Origin: Cynocephalus volans
Lineage: Eukaryota > Chordata > Mammalia > Dermoptera > Cynocephalidae
Direction of reading: 5' to 3'
DNA: 64,000 bases
NCBI RefSeq assembly: GCF_027409185.1
Contig: NC_084472.1
Span: 19,764,524 to 19,828,523, forward strand
Under the pieces are notes generated by a model. The model did no database searches, was not told where the DNA came from, and saw only the letters and a list, made by a program, of their open reading frames with translations. Positions 1-33,269 of this stretch are shown here, piece by piece; position 1 is the first letter of the stretch, and every line of letters starts with the position of its first letter. A program made the position numbers and the translations under genes.

Positions 1-531
1 GTCGGCTGTTCTTGCTGTGTCCCAGTGTTCTCCTAGTGGGCCTATCTCCCCCACCGCCTATGCTCTAAACACTTCCCATGGGACGGGCCCTGCACTGGTC
101 CCTTGCAATGACTCACTGGCCTCTGAGTGGCTCCCCTCTTTTCAGTTGTTCTGGCTCCTTGCTCCTTTGCTGGTCCATGGGAACCCTATTAGAGGTCTTG
201 CTGTCCTGGGGGCCGCCAAGGCCGTCTTCTCTCCTGCTGCCTCCTAGTGACTCCATCTGAAGGGCACAGCTGCAGCTTCTGCTGGCTCCTGCTCCATGTG
301 CTCAGCAGCTCGAGCCTTAAAGCAGCCGTGGCCCGAAATGCTCAGAGCAGCTTTTTCTTTCTTTCATCGTAGTTTCTCCTGCCTTCATGAACTCCATAGG
401 TCTCTCCTCCTCTTCCCCTGAGCTCCACCAGCCCCAGCTTGGCTGATGTTACATGTTTATAGTTGTAAATTTGGTTGATTTGTGGGAGAGAGTGACACTG
501 GGAACCGTCTATTCTGCCATCTTGACCGGAA
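1..531 (-). mobile_element. 5' end (5'UTR) of an L1 LINE, cut by the window edge
   Basis: Read on the minus strand, the element starts near 531 with a segment containing 'gtcaagatggcagaatag', followed by a CT-poor, GA-rich leader typical of mammalian L1 5'UTRs. The 'caagatggc' core at 516-524 (plus-strand 'gccatcttg') matches the YY1-type site placed close to the start of L1 5'UTRs. Most L1 copies are 5'-truncated, so keeping this end suggests a potentially full-length copy whose ORFs lie left of the window. Short open frames here (for example 17-247 plus) are shadows. The subfamily was not determined. Confidence 0.72.
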
Positions 532-1330
532 CTCCATGGAAAACATTTTTAGATGGAGCTAGAAGATAACAAAAATCTGGGGAGGGGTTTACTGTGTTTC
601 CACCTAGCCCACATTTTAAAAATTAATCCTTGTAGCTGGACTCTGATCACGTGTGATAAGAAAACAATGTGAAGGAGGAGGACTGCCTCTAAGTAGCAAT
701 AACAGGGAACATTAGAGGCAGACTCTCTGTCTACACCATTTGCATTCTTTCCCTGTGTGGATTCCTTTATATGATACTGGATCCAAACAAGGGGAGAGGG
801 GGCCCACAGGCCCCATTTTCCTTAACTAAGTCACTCCACATGAGTTTGATTATCCATATGTGTTTCCTCACCAATGCCTCCCCCCAATCCCATCTCCATC
901 CCCAACGTGTTGAGTGAATATTGTGCTCATGGAAGAGAGAAACCATGACAAGCAGTTAGGAAGGACTACAATCAAAGAGCCTAGCAAGGAAACCAATTCC
1001 AGTCCTGTCAAGGTGCCTTAACCTAGATTTGCAGAGTCCCTCCAACTGCTGACCCTGACCTCCCCTAAGCAAGAAAACAGCATGGTGTAAGCAGCCAAGT
1101 CACCAACACCAGGATAGCCTCTCACCAGCAAGCTCATGAATGTATGAATTTGCACAGCTGTTCTAAATGCTCACCGGTGCAGGCTCTGAGGCAATCCTGT
1201 CTAACTGAAGTTTCAGACCAGGAAATTATAACATGAGTAATAAGGACCTGTCGAAGTTGTACTGTCCCTCCAAAGACTGACACACAGGATATCAGACCCA
1301 TCATCACCATGACCTTATCCAGTGTCACAG

Positions 1331-1364
<34 letters not shown>

Positions 1365-2230
1365 GCTGGGCAAGCAGGCTTGAATCAGGCCAAGTGGAAA
1401 GAAGCTTAAGTCCAACTTCATATGTCACATATTGGCAACAGAAAGTAACTGGCACAAGCTTAACACTGAATATTCATGGTGCTGTTCCCATGATGAGTGA
1501 TGTGTCTCTCACTGTCCCTCCCCTAAGTTCCACAAGGTCAGGAAGCAGATCTTATTTGCTTTTAAGCCCCCAGCACATAGATACCAAATAAATACTTGCG
1601 GAATAGACAGCTACAAGAATAACCTTTCCCTTAACTCTGAAAATCATTCAACTGTAAGTCTGAGGTGGAAAAATCAACAAAGAACTCTTCCCACAGCACC
1701 TTTGCAGAATTAACTCAGCTTGCCCCCAGGAGCTGCACACCAGGGCAACAGAATCTCAAGTCTTTGTCAGATAAAGGAGGCCTTTCTGGAGCTGAGCTAT
1801 CTCGGCCATGTTTTGCATAACAATACACCCACGGATTTTTAACTGAGCACTTTTCCCTTGATTCCTTATGGATTCATTAAACTGACAGCTTGGCACCAGC
1901 ATATTGATGCCAGTTTTCTATCCAATACAAACCGCACGAGTGCCTCATGTTTATCCACCCTATGAATTTCTAAGCAACTATGTAAAAACAAAGAACTCAG
2001 AAAACAAAGAAAAGATGCTGGGTTGAGTAATTTTATTAAAAAACAATGTGTCTCTTTTCCACCCTCCTCCCACTCTAATTGGGTATATTTGGCTTTTGGT
2101 TATTTCCCTTTACTCAAAGAGCTTGTATTGCAGCAGCTTCTTTCTGCCTATTAAAGCAGGCTGTGCTCTAGGTCAATTCCACTCAACATGTTGGACCTCA
2201 AGAAGATAAGGAATTCGTACCAAATGCAAG
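532..2230. other. TMEM241 intron 4, mostly unassigned sequence
   Basis: No exon or clear repeat was recognised apart from a run of about 31 A at 1333-1363, which may be the tail of a retroposed sequence whose body I could not identify. It lies in the intron downstream of TMEM241 coding exon 4 (minus strand). Confidence 0.4.
1333..1363. repeat. poly(A) tract
   Basis: Uninterrupted A homopolymer of about 31 nt, possibly a retroposon tail. No flanking target-site duplication was recognised. Confidence 0.85.
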
Positions 2231-2237
2231 TCAACAC

Positions 2238-2285
2238 ATTGCTTCCTTCTTCAAAAAGTCTTGATTGCTTCCTTCTTCAAAAAGT
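2238..2285. repeat. two-copy short tandem duplication
   Basis: The ~23-nt unit 'attgcttccttcttcaaaaa' plus 'gtc' occurs twice, separated by about 2 nt. It is a simple local duplication within intronic sequence. Confidence 0.8.
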
Positions 2286-2399
2286 CAGCTCAACTAAGCA
2301 GTGTGTTGAGTGCTGAAGTTGATGTACATTCTGGCACTATCTTCTCATGGACAGGTAAAAGAGCTGAAAGACCCTCACACCTGTGGATCACACGTCAAG

Positions 2400-3040
2400 C
2401 ATTGTTCTAGGTTACAGAACTCCCCATCTAACTGAGAACGTACTAGACTGACATTTACAATGGACTTTTGAGGGGTTTTGGCCACCTAGTATCCATGTCC
2501 CTTTTTCTGGTAAAGCATCTCAATATCGAGGCTCCACCACATCCTCTTCTCAGTCTGTGAGATGCAGGCAGGGATCCCGTACAGCCAGAGCTGGCCAATC
2601 AGTGCTCTGAGTCCCTCCAACCACAGTGAATGGTTCAGGGAACCCACACTCCAGGGCCAGCCAATCAATATAACTCCATCCTCCTGGCTAGTTCTCACAT
2701 CAGGACGGACAGTGGCCCTGACTGATCCAATCAGAGTGAAGCCTGGGACTCATGCAGGGGCTACCAGGAAAAGTTCCTTTCCATTAAAACTGTGAGTATG
2801 TGAGCCTGGAGTTAACACCACCAATGATGGGAGGGACTAGCCGTGAAATGGAGCACAGATAGAAGAATTAAAAGACAAAGAGAGAAACTGGATTCCGAGT
2901 ATGTCATTGGAACTTCTGGATCCAGCCATGCCTGATGTAGGTTTCTATCCCATGACTTTCCAGTTACATGAACCAGTAAATTTTCCTTTTGCTTAGACCA
3001 GTTTGTGAGCTTTCTAACACTTACAACCAAGAGTAGTTAT
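2400..3040 (+). mobile_element. probable ancient interspersed repeat, family not named
   Basis: The stretch resembles old eutherian repeats that end with 'ttttgcttagaccagtttg' followed by a tail near 'ttacaacca'. Several short frames are present but no coding signal. The family needs a repeat-library search; a specific name would be a guess. Confidence 0.35.
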
Positions 3041-3387
3041 ACATGACTACTATACCCTAGGCTCACTCTAAAATCCACATGCATTAGTACTAAGAAACAA
3101 ATCTCAAAAAGCTAAAGGTAGGAAGTCAGAAGAGCTGCCACAATCTAGGACTAGAGGCAGGTTAGCAAGACTTTCCACACCTTCATCTCCTCCTTTGTCA
3201 AGTGATTAGCATCTGTCTCCCCCATCACCTGTCAGGGGATTGTGAGAATCACATAAAAGATACACAGGAAATCACTCTGGAAACCTATGAAAAAGCACTG
3301 CACAAACAAAAAGTATTCCTATTATGAGCACAACACTCTATGTATTCAAACTTCAAAATTATGGCATCCATAACTATCCAGAACCTA

Positions 3388-3495
3388 GGGGGAAAAAAGT
3401 GGGGACAGGGGGGACAGCTGGCCAGTACAGGGATCCAAACCCTTGACCTTGGTGTTATAACACCATGCTCTAACCAACTGAGCTAACCAGCCAGA
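3388..3495 (-). mobile_element. tRNA-Ile-derived SINE, monomer (CYN-like)
   Basis: On the minus strand it reads 'ggctggttagctcagttggt' then 'tagagcatggtgttataacaccaa' and 'ggatcc', with a short A/G-rich tail. Box A (tagctcagttgg) and a box-B-like segment (gggtttggatcc) are visible. This is a retroposed tRNA-like unit, not a functional tRNA gene: the 3' half does not fold back to an acceptor stem and it ends in a homopolymer-like tail. Confidence 0.82.
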
Positions 3496-3563
3496 TGGAA
3501 AAAATTTTAAAAGCCTTTGAGTTACACATTGTTTTACCATTCTGTGTTCCCGCTGTAGGAAAG

Positions 3564-4077
3564 TGTGCTGGTTAACTCTAGGTGTGAACTTGATTAGATT
3601 AAGGAACACCTAGAAACCTCATAAAGCAATCTTTTTGGGTGTGTCCATGGGAGTGTTTCCAAAAGAGATTAGCAGATGGGTCTGAGTGGACTAGGTGGGG
3701 AATATCTGTCCTCAATATGGACAGGAACCATCCAATCTTCTGGGGGCCTGGAGAAAACAAAAACGGAGGAAAAGGAGAACCACTCTATCTGCTGGAGCTG
3801 CGATACACCCTCCTCTCCTTTCCGTGGACATCAGAAACAGAGACTCTTCAGCTTTTGAGTTCCAGGACTTACACCAAGGACACCATTGGCTTCCCTGGTT
3901 CTGCTGCCTTCAGACTTGGACTGAGCCACGCTACTGGCATCCAGTTTGTAGACGGCCTATCATTGTACTCCTCAGCCTTCACAATTGTGTGAGCCAATTC
4001 CCCTAATAAGTCCCCTCTCATATATTTATATACATATCCTATTGGTTCTGTCTCTCTGGAGAATCCTGACTAATACA
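3564..4077 (+). mobile_element. LTR-like element ending directly before a primer-binding site
   Basis: The segment begins 'tgtgctggttaac' and ends 'gactaataca', the TG...CA termini of an LTR. The next bases, 'tttggtaccaggagtg' at 4081-4096, match the complement of the 3' end of tRNA-Leu and so look like an ERVL-type primer-binding site. It contains a 'cctattggttctgtctctctggagaa' tail seen in a common eutherian repeat class. The exact family is unconfirmed. Open frames inside (3639-3992, 3676-3858, 3695-4006) are incidental. Confidence 0.55.
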
Positions 4078-5640
4078 GATTTTGGTACCAGGAGTGAGCT
4101 GTTCCTTATAACAAATACCCGAAAATATGGAAGCAGCTTTGGAGTTGGGTGTTGCACAGAGACTGGAAGAATTTGGAGGAGCAGGCTAGAAAAAGCCTAG
4201 ATGCTGGTGAGATTTTAGAAGAAAAGACCAGGGAAAGTTTGGAACGTCTTAGAGATGGGTTTAATGGTCATGTCCAGAATGCTTATAGAAATTTGGACAG
4301 TAAATGGCACTCTAAGGAGGTCTCAGAGGGAAATGACGAAGAGCTTATTGGAAACTGAAGCAAGAGTCACCCTTATTATAGAGTTGCAAGGAACTTAGCT
4401 GCATTCTGTTCATGCCCAAAAGTGTTATAGAATGTGGAATTTAAAGGTGCTGAACCAGAGTATTTGGTAGAAGAAATCTCTAAGCAGCAAAGTATTCAGG
4501 CAGTTGTATGACTACCTGCAACAGCCTATGCTGAATTATGGCAGAAGAGGCATGATGTAAAGGCAGGATTTATAATTAAAAAGGAAACAGAAAATAAAAA
4601 ATTGGAAAACTCTCAGCCTGGGCCTGTAAAGAGTGAAAAGGCATCTTTGGGAGAGGAAACCAAGGGTGCAGTCCAGTGACTGTTTGCTAAGAAGATTATC
4701 AAGAAAATGGAAGAAAAACCTTGAAGACATTTCAGAGATCTTTGAGGCTGCCCTTTCCATCACAAGCCTAGAAGCCTAGGGAGACAGAATGGTTTTGGGG
4801 AACAGGTCTGAGATGCCCTCCACGGGCTCACTACCCAGGGCTACTACCTCAGGATGCTGCTCCCCAGACCCTGGCTGCTCCAGCTGTTCCAGCCACTCCA
4901 GCAGTGGTTAAGTTGACCACAGGTGTAGCTCTGACCTGCTGCTTTGAGATATCCAAGCTGGAAACCCTGGTGGCATCCATGTAGTATTAAGTCTGTTGGT
5001 TCCCAGAATGCCAGAGCTGTGCCACCCAGATCTCAAAGGATGTAAGAAAAGCCTGGGGGACGAGGAAGAGAGCCGTCACAGGGACAGAGTCACAGCATAG
5101 GACCTTCACTAAAACAACACCAAGTAGAAATGTGGAATCGGAGTTGCAGCAGAGAATCCCTACCAGGGCCATCTCTAATGGAGCCATGAGAGTGGGACCA
5201 CCACAGAGACCCCAGAACTGTAGAGCTACCAGCATGCAACACAAGCCTGGGAGAGCTAAAGCATGGCTGGAGACCAGGAAAGCCACAGGAGCAGGGCTGC
5301 CCAAGGACTTGGGGACCCAACCCCTGTACCAGTATGCAGAGGATGCCGGACATGGAGTCAAAGTACATTATTCGCCAGCTTTGAGATTTAATGGCTGCCC
5401 TGCTGGGTTTCAGACATGTTTGGGACCTGTTACCCCTTTCTTTTGCTCTGTTTCTCCTTTTTTGAACAAGAATATGTATTCTATGTTTGTCCCACCATTG
5501 TATCTTGGAAGGAGATAACTTGTTTTGATTTTCACAGATGGGACTTTGGACTTCTGAGTTAAAAACAAGTTAAGACTTTGGGGATTCAATGAACGCACTT
5601 ACCTTTGAGAAGAACACAAACTTTGGGGGCCAGGTGTGGA
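4078..5640 (+). mobile_element. degenerate internal region of an ERVL/MaLR-type endogenous retrovirus-like element
   Basis: It starts with the tRNA-Leu-type primer-binding site (4081-4096) and continues through decayed sequence with only short open frames (69 codons at 4149-4358, 128 codons at 5132-5518). It ends with a purine-rich stretch ('actttgggggccagg') just before a MaLR-type LTR. No intact retroviral protein is present, so it should be inert. Assignment to MaLR rests on the primer-binding site and the LTR that follows. Confidence 0.55.
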
Positions 5641-6063
5641 ACGCTATGGATTGAATTGTGTCCCCCAAAGTTTTATACATTAGAAACTTAATCCCCACTG
5701 AGATAGTGTTGAAGGTGGGAAATCCTAGTATGGTAATTGAAAGGTGGGGACTTGAAGAGGTGATTAGATTGTGAGGACTCTGTCCTCATGAATGGTCTGA
5801 TCCATTCATGGAGTAATGGGCGTGATTCTGATGGCCTTAAAAGGAGAACAACTGAGAAGCTTAGTTCTCTCTCTTGCTCCTGCCATATTCGCCATGTGAC
5901 ACCCTGCATTTCTGCAAAGAGTCACCAGCCACCAAGACCCTCACCAGATGTGTTCCCAGGACTTTGGACTTACTAGCCCCAGACACTTAAGGAATACATT
6001 TTTTTCCTTTATAAATTACCCAGTTTCAGGTATTCTGCTATAAGCAATAGAAACATACTAATG
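5641..6063 (+). mobile_element. MLT1/MaLR-type LTR
   Basis: It shows the family's landmarks in order: 'tatggattgaattgtgtccccc' near the start, 'ggtggggacttgaagaggtgattag', 'ccttaaaagg' at the TATA position, a 'ggactttggactt' segment, and a terminal 'attctgctata...actaatgc'. A close relative lies at 7450-7874. It follows the decayed internal region and probably is that element's 3' LTR. Confidence 0.7.
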
Positions 6064-7237
6064 CAGAAAGGGTGCATCCTTTCCAGGCCAAAGGGTGTAA
6101 AGTGAATCAGCAGACTTGCTGGAGCCTGACAACCAAGAAGAGGCAGCAGAAAGCCTTGTGTTCTAGGCTGAGCACCAGCGTGCACTGTGGGTCAGTTCTA
6201 AGGCCCTCCCAGGAAGTTTCTCTCCCATTGTATGTATCCTCCCATCTACTCGAGCTTATGAATCATGACAAAAAAATGATAATTTAATTTCGAAATTACA
6301 TTTGCAGCCACTATTTTGCAACTTTGGAGTTGTTCCCCTCACGATAACATTTTTGTTCAGTTAGGTGGATTTTGTTATTTGTTTGTTTTTACTGTTTTCA
6401 TATCTGAAATCTAAGGGACCAACGTAACAACAAACTTTACATAAAGAGACTAAATCCTTCTGCAAATTCTACATTTTTCTAAAAATCAGAATACAACCAT
6501 TTTCTAATAGATAAAATCAGTTAGCAGTCAGGGTACAAGACAGATGGAGACATTAACACTGTTCCTGATTTCTAAGCTACCTTCTATTAATGGTGGTTTA
6601 AATGGATTCTCTTTTGATGGCAAAATAACTAAAATTCTGGAGTTCCACATAATGTATGTGGAAGCAACTTTGGTCTTCACAGTTCCTTCACTTGAGGAGC
6701 TCAATCCTGGGGAAAAGGGATGGGAGGACAGACCGACAGCTTGTTTCACCAGCATCCGCATGTACAGGGTGTTAACTCTATGCCAGGCATTTGCATCCAC
6801 AACCAAGCCCAGCATCCACCAGGCCACATTACCAATGAGCAGGTTATGGTTCCTCTCCCTGCTCCCATGGGCAGCCTGCATTCAGCAGATCAGGGTGGCT
6901 GGCCTGACTCTTCCTCATGGCCCTTCTCCATGAGGAGGCAGCCCAACAGGGCCTGTCTATGGCAGGCTCCACAAATATCACTACTCTTTCTTCTGCTTCT
7001 CCACCTGTACGTCTCCACCTTGGAAAACAAGTTGGCTTTTCCCTGTTATCTGGTAATCTTCAATTCAGTGAAAAGGGGTAAAAGGTTTCATGTTAGCCTC
7101 AGGCCAAAGACTTGTTCTGCAATCTAGCTTTACCTTAATAAAGCAGATGCTTTGCCCCCTATAGGTCCAAGCCACAGTAAGTTAACAGGCAAAGGGAAGA
7201 GAGAGATGGGTTGTCCCCCCAAACCTCTAACACTTAC
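6064..7237. other. TMEM241 intron 4, no feature recognised
   Basis: Between the LTR and TMEM241 exon 4 I see no exon, RNA gene or clear repeat. Open frames of 117-135 codons on both strands (6528-6881, 6544-6933, 6720-7127) have no recognisable family content, overlap one another on opposite strands and carry no splice context, so I take them as chance. Confidence 0.5.
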
Positions 7238-28920
<21,683 letters not shown>

Positions 28921-29180
28921 CTGCCAACTCGCTCCCCTCCCAGGGAGAGGAGCTACCCGAGCCCCCAGTCCCCCGCCGCCCCAGCCCCGCAGTCACAGCT
29001 ATCCGGGACGGCCACGTGACTCCGAGCTCCGCCAATCAGCGTGGGGACCGCCCCCGGCGCCTGCCCCCGTAAAGGGGCCGTGCCCGCGAAGGGCTGCAGC
29101 CGCGCGGTGGGCGGGGCGGTACCCGGCCCTCTTGTTTCGGCGGGGGAGATCCCAGGTTGGCTGGGGCTGTGAGCGCCGGT

Positions 29181-30400
29181 AGAGAGAGGTCGGATGGCAA
29201 TACTTGTAAAAAAAAAGTCGAAAGTGGTAGAAGAGAAAGAAAAGCAGTTTACAAAACAATTTACAATACCTCCTTACCGTTTAAAGAAAAATGCTCAAAG
29301 CTGATTCTAAACGATGGGACCAAAATATTGCTGGTGCTTTACTGAATTTTTCCAATTTTCTGCATTGAGCCTGTATTACTTTGGCAAACGACACAAAAAA
29401 GCTAACAACGATAAATGTTATTTCAAAAGAAGGAAGGCTGAGGGGGAAGGAAGTAGAATGACTACAGGTTTTTCTGTTTTGTTTTGCCATTGTTTTGCCA
29501 TTTCTATAAAATAAATCTTTTCTAAAGTAGTTTCAAGCACATAGTCTCTTGGGTGGAAAATTGACCTAATTAGGCTTCTCACAAATAAGAGTGAACGTAC
29601 ATGAAAACATATCGATGGACTTGGTGGGTTACAAGAGGTGCAAGTGTTCTCCAAACTTGCACAAACACACAGGTTTTTAGGAACACCCCACACACCAGGA
29701 AACCTTCACTCTTCAGCAAGAGCATGAGTTCACATCATGGCTCTCAACACTGGAGCAGTGAATGGGAAACAGCATGCCAACACTTAGATAACGTTTGCAT
29801 TTTTCAAAGGCGTGCCCTGTTTCAGCTTCCTCCAGTATTGAGGGAAGGCTGACTTTGGCCTGTTCCCTTGGAGTCACTCCACTTTCCCATCACGGGCCTG
29901 TGCCTCTGCTCACTTTTCTGCAGGTCTCTGCCTGGGCCTCCTGGTTGGTCACCGGAGAGGACCAGCAGAGAGATGGAGGCAGGCCTGGTCACACCTACCC
30001 TCCCTGAACTGACATTCAGTCTCATTCAAACCCCCCTGGCCAAGTTGTGATGGTGGATGTAACTTTCTTTACCAAGGTCAGGTTACTAAAAAGGGAAAGT
30101 ACAGAGTAGGGAGAGATGAGATGAAGCTCTAAAAATGCTAAATTTTCCTTTCCATAGATATGAAATCATGTAAGAAGTGGATGAATCCTTGTACACTCAC
30201 TTCCCACCCATCAGTCTTGCCCCCAGGTTTGTGTCTCCCTATTCAAAGCACCAACCTTTAATAACAGTAAAACAAGATCACTGTAACAAGACCAATAGAG
30301 TAAAGACTTATAAAAGAAAAATTAATCACCTCTCTCTATGTTCCTCCAATCCACACTAAACCTCCCCAACCAATACCACCCTCTTAACCACCACCACCCA
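29181..30400. other. intergenic sequence upstream of TMEM241
   Basis: No gene or clear repeat was recognised. Open frames of 60-91 codons on both strands have no family content. Confidence 0.45.
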
Positions 30401-30409
30401 AGTAACCAG

Positions 30410-30780
30410 TTTTAACAGGTTAGTGTATCCTCCTACACCTTTCTCTATATTCTCTATATTCACAGACCAACATATACCCATTTGTAAGATGCTGCCTTAA
30501 AAAAATGGATCTGACTATACACATTACTATGTGACATTTTTTTACAACTGCAGATCAACACAGAGATTTAATTACTTCTTTTTAAAAGCTGCAGATATTC
30601 CATAGTATGGATACACCATAATTTATTCAACCATTCTGCTGTTGACATAATTATGTTGTTTCTAGTCTTTTGGTACAACAAACAAGTCTATAATAAACAT
30701 CTTTGTACATATGTCTTCACCTGCTGCTGGTTTAATTTCTGTAGAACAGATTCCCAACAGGAGAACCACAGAATCACAGC
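30410..30780 (-). mobile_element. old L1 3' fragment
   Basis: Minus-strand L1 3'UTR-like wording: 'gcagatattccatagtatggatacacc', 'ttattcaaccattctgctgttgaca' and 'ataataaacatctttgtacatatgtcttcacc'. Confidence 0.65.
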
Positions 30781-33269
30781 ATATGTGTATTTTTAAAAAG
30801 CATTACTTTGCACTTCCTGTATTTTCTGTCTGCAGGAATCCTACTTAACTGCAAAGTCCACTCTTCTCAAGCTCTTCAGGCAGAACTTATTCTCCTCTAC
30901 TCTCCCATAGTCCTTTTTAAAACCTGTTACAATTGTCACCTTAAACCCTTTTCCACATTATGGCCTACACAGAAAATGACAGCATTTGTTCCAAGCCCCA
31001 GGTTGAATTGCTGATACTGCTTAAGGCCTGAGGGGCTGTCCAGGCCCCACCACCCTGAGGATGAGAAGGCACACCTGTTACTCTCTCCCAGTCACACTAG
31101 TTGGGAACTGCTGCATTAAAGTCTGGGTGTTGTGTGCCCTCCCTCTCCAGCCACAGAGCAGCTCTTGAAGAGCAGAGGCTCTCCCATGCTTAGTTCAGTG
31201 CCTATACAAACTAGGTATAGTTTGTATAAATGGATGATGAATGAACCTATCAACTGAATGAATGCATCAATGAAGTGATGTATGAATGGGATTTTAAAAT
31301 TTCAAACAGCATGGAACGTGTATAATACCAAAAGGGCCTGAGAGCCATAACGCAAAAGATGCTTGCAGTCACCAACATGCCACATGAACATCATTCTCAC
31401 AGAATGTTGCCTTTAGAGAGTTTGTTGACAGGATGAAAACTACATGAATGAGAGACTTAAATTGCATTGCCTGAAAACACTTGCCTTCGTAGAGTTCTTT
31501 GGCATTTCCTCTTGTTTTTATTCCCACTGTTGTCCAAGCTTTATACAGTTTTGCCTGAAAAGTAATGAATATGCTAATTTGGCTTCTAATTAAAAGTATT
31601 CATATTATATTAAGTTTATTCTCACTTCTCTTATATATTGTTACTGAAGAAATCAAATAGTTCTAGTACATGATTATAATATTTAGTTATTTTATTTTAT
31701 TTTATAGGTCCAAAAAAATAGGCAGAATGTCACCTGGTTTCAGATGCAGAAATGCCAACTGAGTGTCACTTATAAGCACATGTCATGGAAGATTATTAAT
31801 ATTGTTTCCAGACATGTCCAGAAATTCTAACAGCTTCAAAACAGAGAAGAAATTAGAAGGAAGTTGAGAGACTATATTGGTTAGGATATCTTCTACTGTA
31901 AGTTACAGAACTCCTAACTCATATTGGCTTACATAATGAGGAGCATAAATTGGTTTATATAATTGGAAAGTCCAGAGGTAGATCAGGCTTCAAATATAGT
32001 TTGATCCAGGTATTCAACAGTGTCACCAAGGACTGGTGAACAAGGGTGACCATGGATACTGATTTTCCAAAAAAAAATGTTCTGATTTATACTTTGTCCT
32101 AGCTTAATTATTAATAGCACCCCTTTCACTCCTACATGTGTCCCAGTTTGTATAATCAATTATTTGGTCACCAATCAAAAACCCAGTTTCTTCTTAGTCT
32201 CTGCTTTGCTTTCCAGGATGCCTGGGTCCTCGTGTGATTACTGCTGGCAGCAGTAACCAGGGCTACTTGAGCCCTCATGCAGCTTCAGAATGAGGGAGAA
32301 TTTTTCTTCCACCATTTAACAAACAACAATCCTGTGCTTCCTTAATATCACACTGTCTCAAAACAAATGCCAACTTTGAAACAGTGTGTCTAACAGAACT
32401 TGATGCACTGACTTCTTTTGGTATATGATTACAATATACAAAATGATTTGGAGAGTATATAGCCAACAAATAACTAATCATTTGTATTCTCTAAGTAAAA
32501 TTGCTTATCAAACTATATTATCCAAGCAACATTGGATGTATAGTCTCTACATTAAAGATAGTAAACTAAAAAGCTATTTTTCCTTGAAGTTATTTTAGGA
32601 AACTTATTTCAGAGCTAAATCATCCTTACAAAGAAAATTTTTGTTCAATAGAATTTGCCTGAAATCAGTGGTTGGTATTTACCTGAGATTTCTCTGAGCT
32701 CTTTCAGTAGATGAACAAATTCAATTAAGGCCTTATTATTTTCCAGTCATTGCTTAACTTACTTTCTTTGACAGAATTTGCTTAACAAGCAGAAACAACC
32801 ATAATAGTAAACAATCATACAAACAGAAATTGACATTTATAACAAAAGTGCTGATAGATCTTGCAAGACGTATTTGTTTTTCCAAAGCTGTATTATGTTC
32901 CACATAACAAACTAAACTAAGACCGAATAAAAACAAAATCAGCACATCTTACAGTGAAAATCAATAACCTGTTATATATGAGATTGAGGTAGGCCTATAC
33001 ACATGAGAAGATTAAACTACTTGTATTGTTGAGATCTTTGAAACCAAAGGGTCATCATCATTACTTTATTTTTTGATAATGCATCCGTTAGTGTTCAATA
33101 AATATTTGTTGAATGAAAGAAAAAAGTAGAGCTCAGATAAAACATTGCCTTGGGGGAGCTTTTCTCCGCCTAATTTTTTAAATAATGAATTTTTATGACA
33201 GCACTCATTCAGAATTCTCAAAAGATGGGAGAAGCAGCAGCATACTTTTTGAAACTCCCTAAACTCCCC
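30781..33269. other. intergenic, mostly unassigned
   Basis: No gene was seen. The part at about 31875-32270 ('ttggttaggatatcttctactgtaagttac', 'ctctgctttgctttccagga', 'gctggcagcagtaacca') resembles an old eutherian LTR- or DNA-type repeat that I cannot name. The rest is AT-rich. Confidence 0.4.

Noticed and set aside
17..260. Plus-strand open frames at the window start
   Set aside because: They lie antisense within an L1 5'UTR and have no family content.
3639..5518. Open frames of 60-128 codons
   Set aside because: They lie in an LTR-like end and the decayed internal region of a retrovirus-like element; no intact protein.
1..7237. Next TMEM241 coding exon (expected after ...ALSRL)
   Set aside because: I looked for the expected continuation on the minus strand and did not find it; it probably lies farther left.
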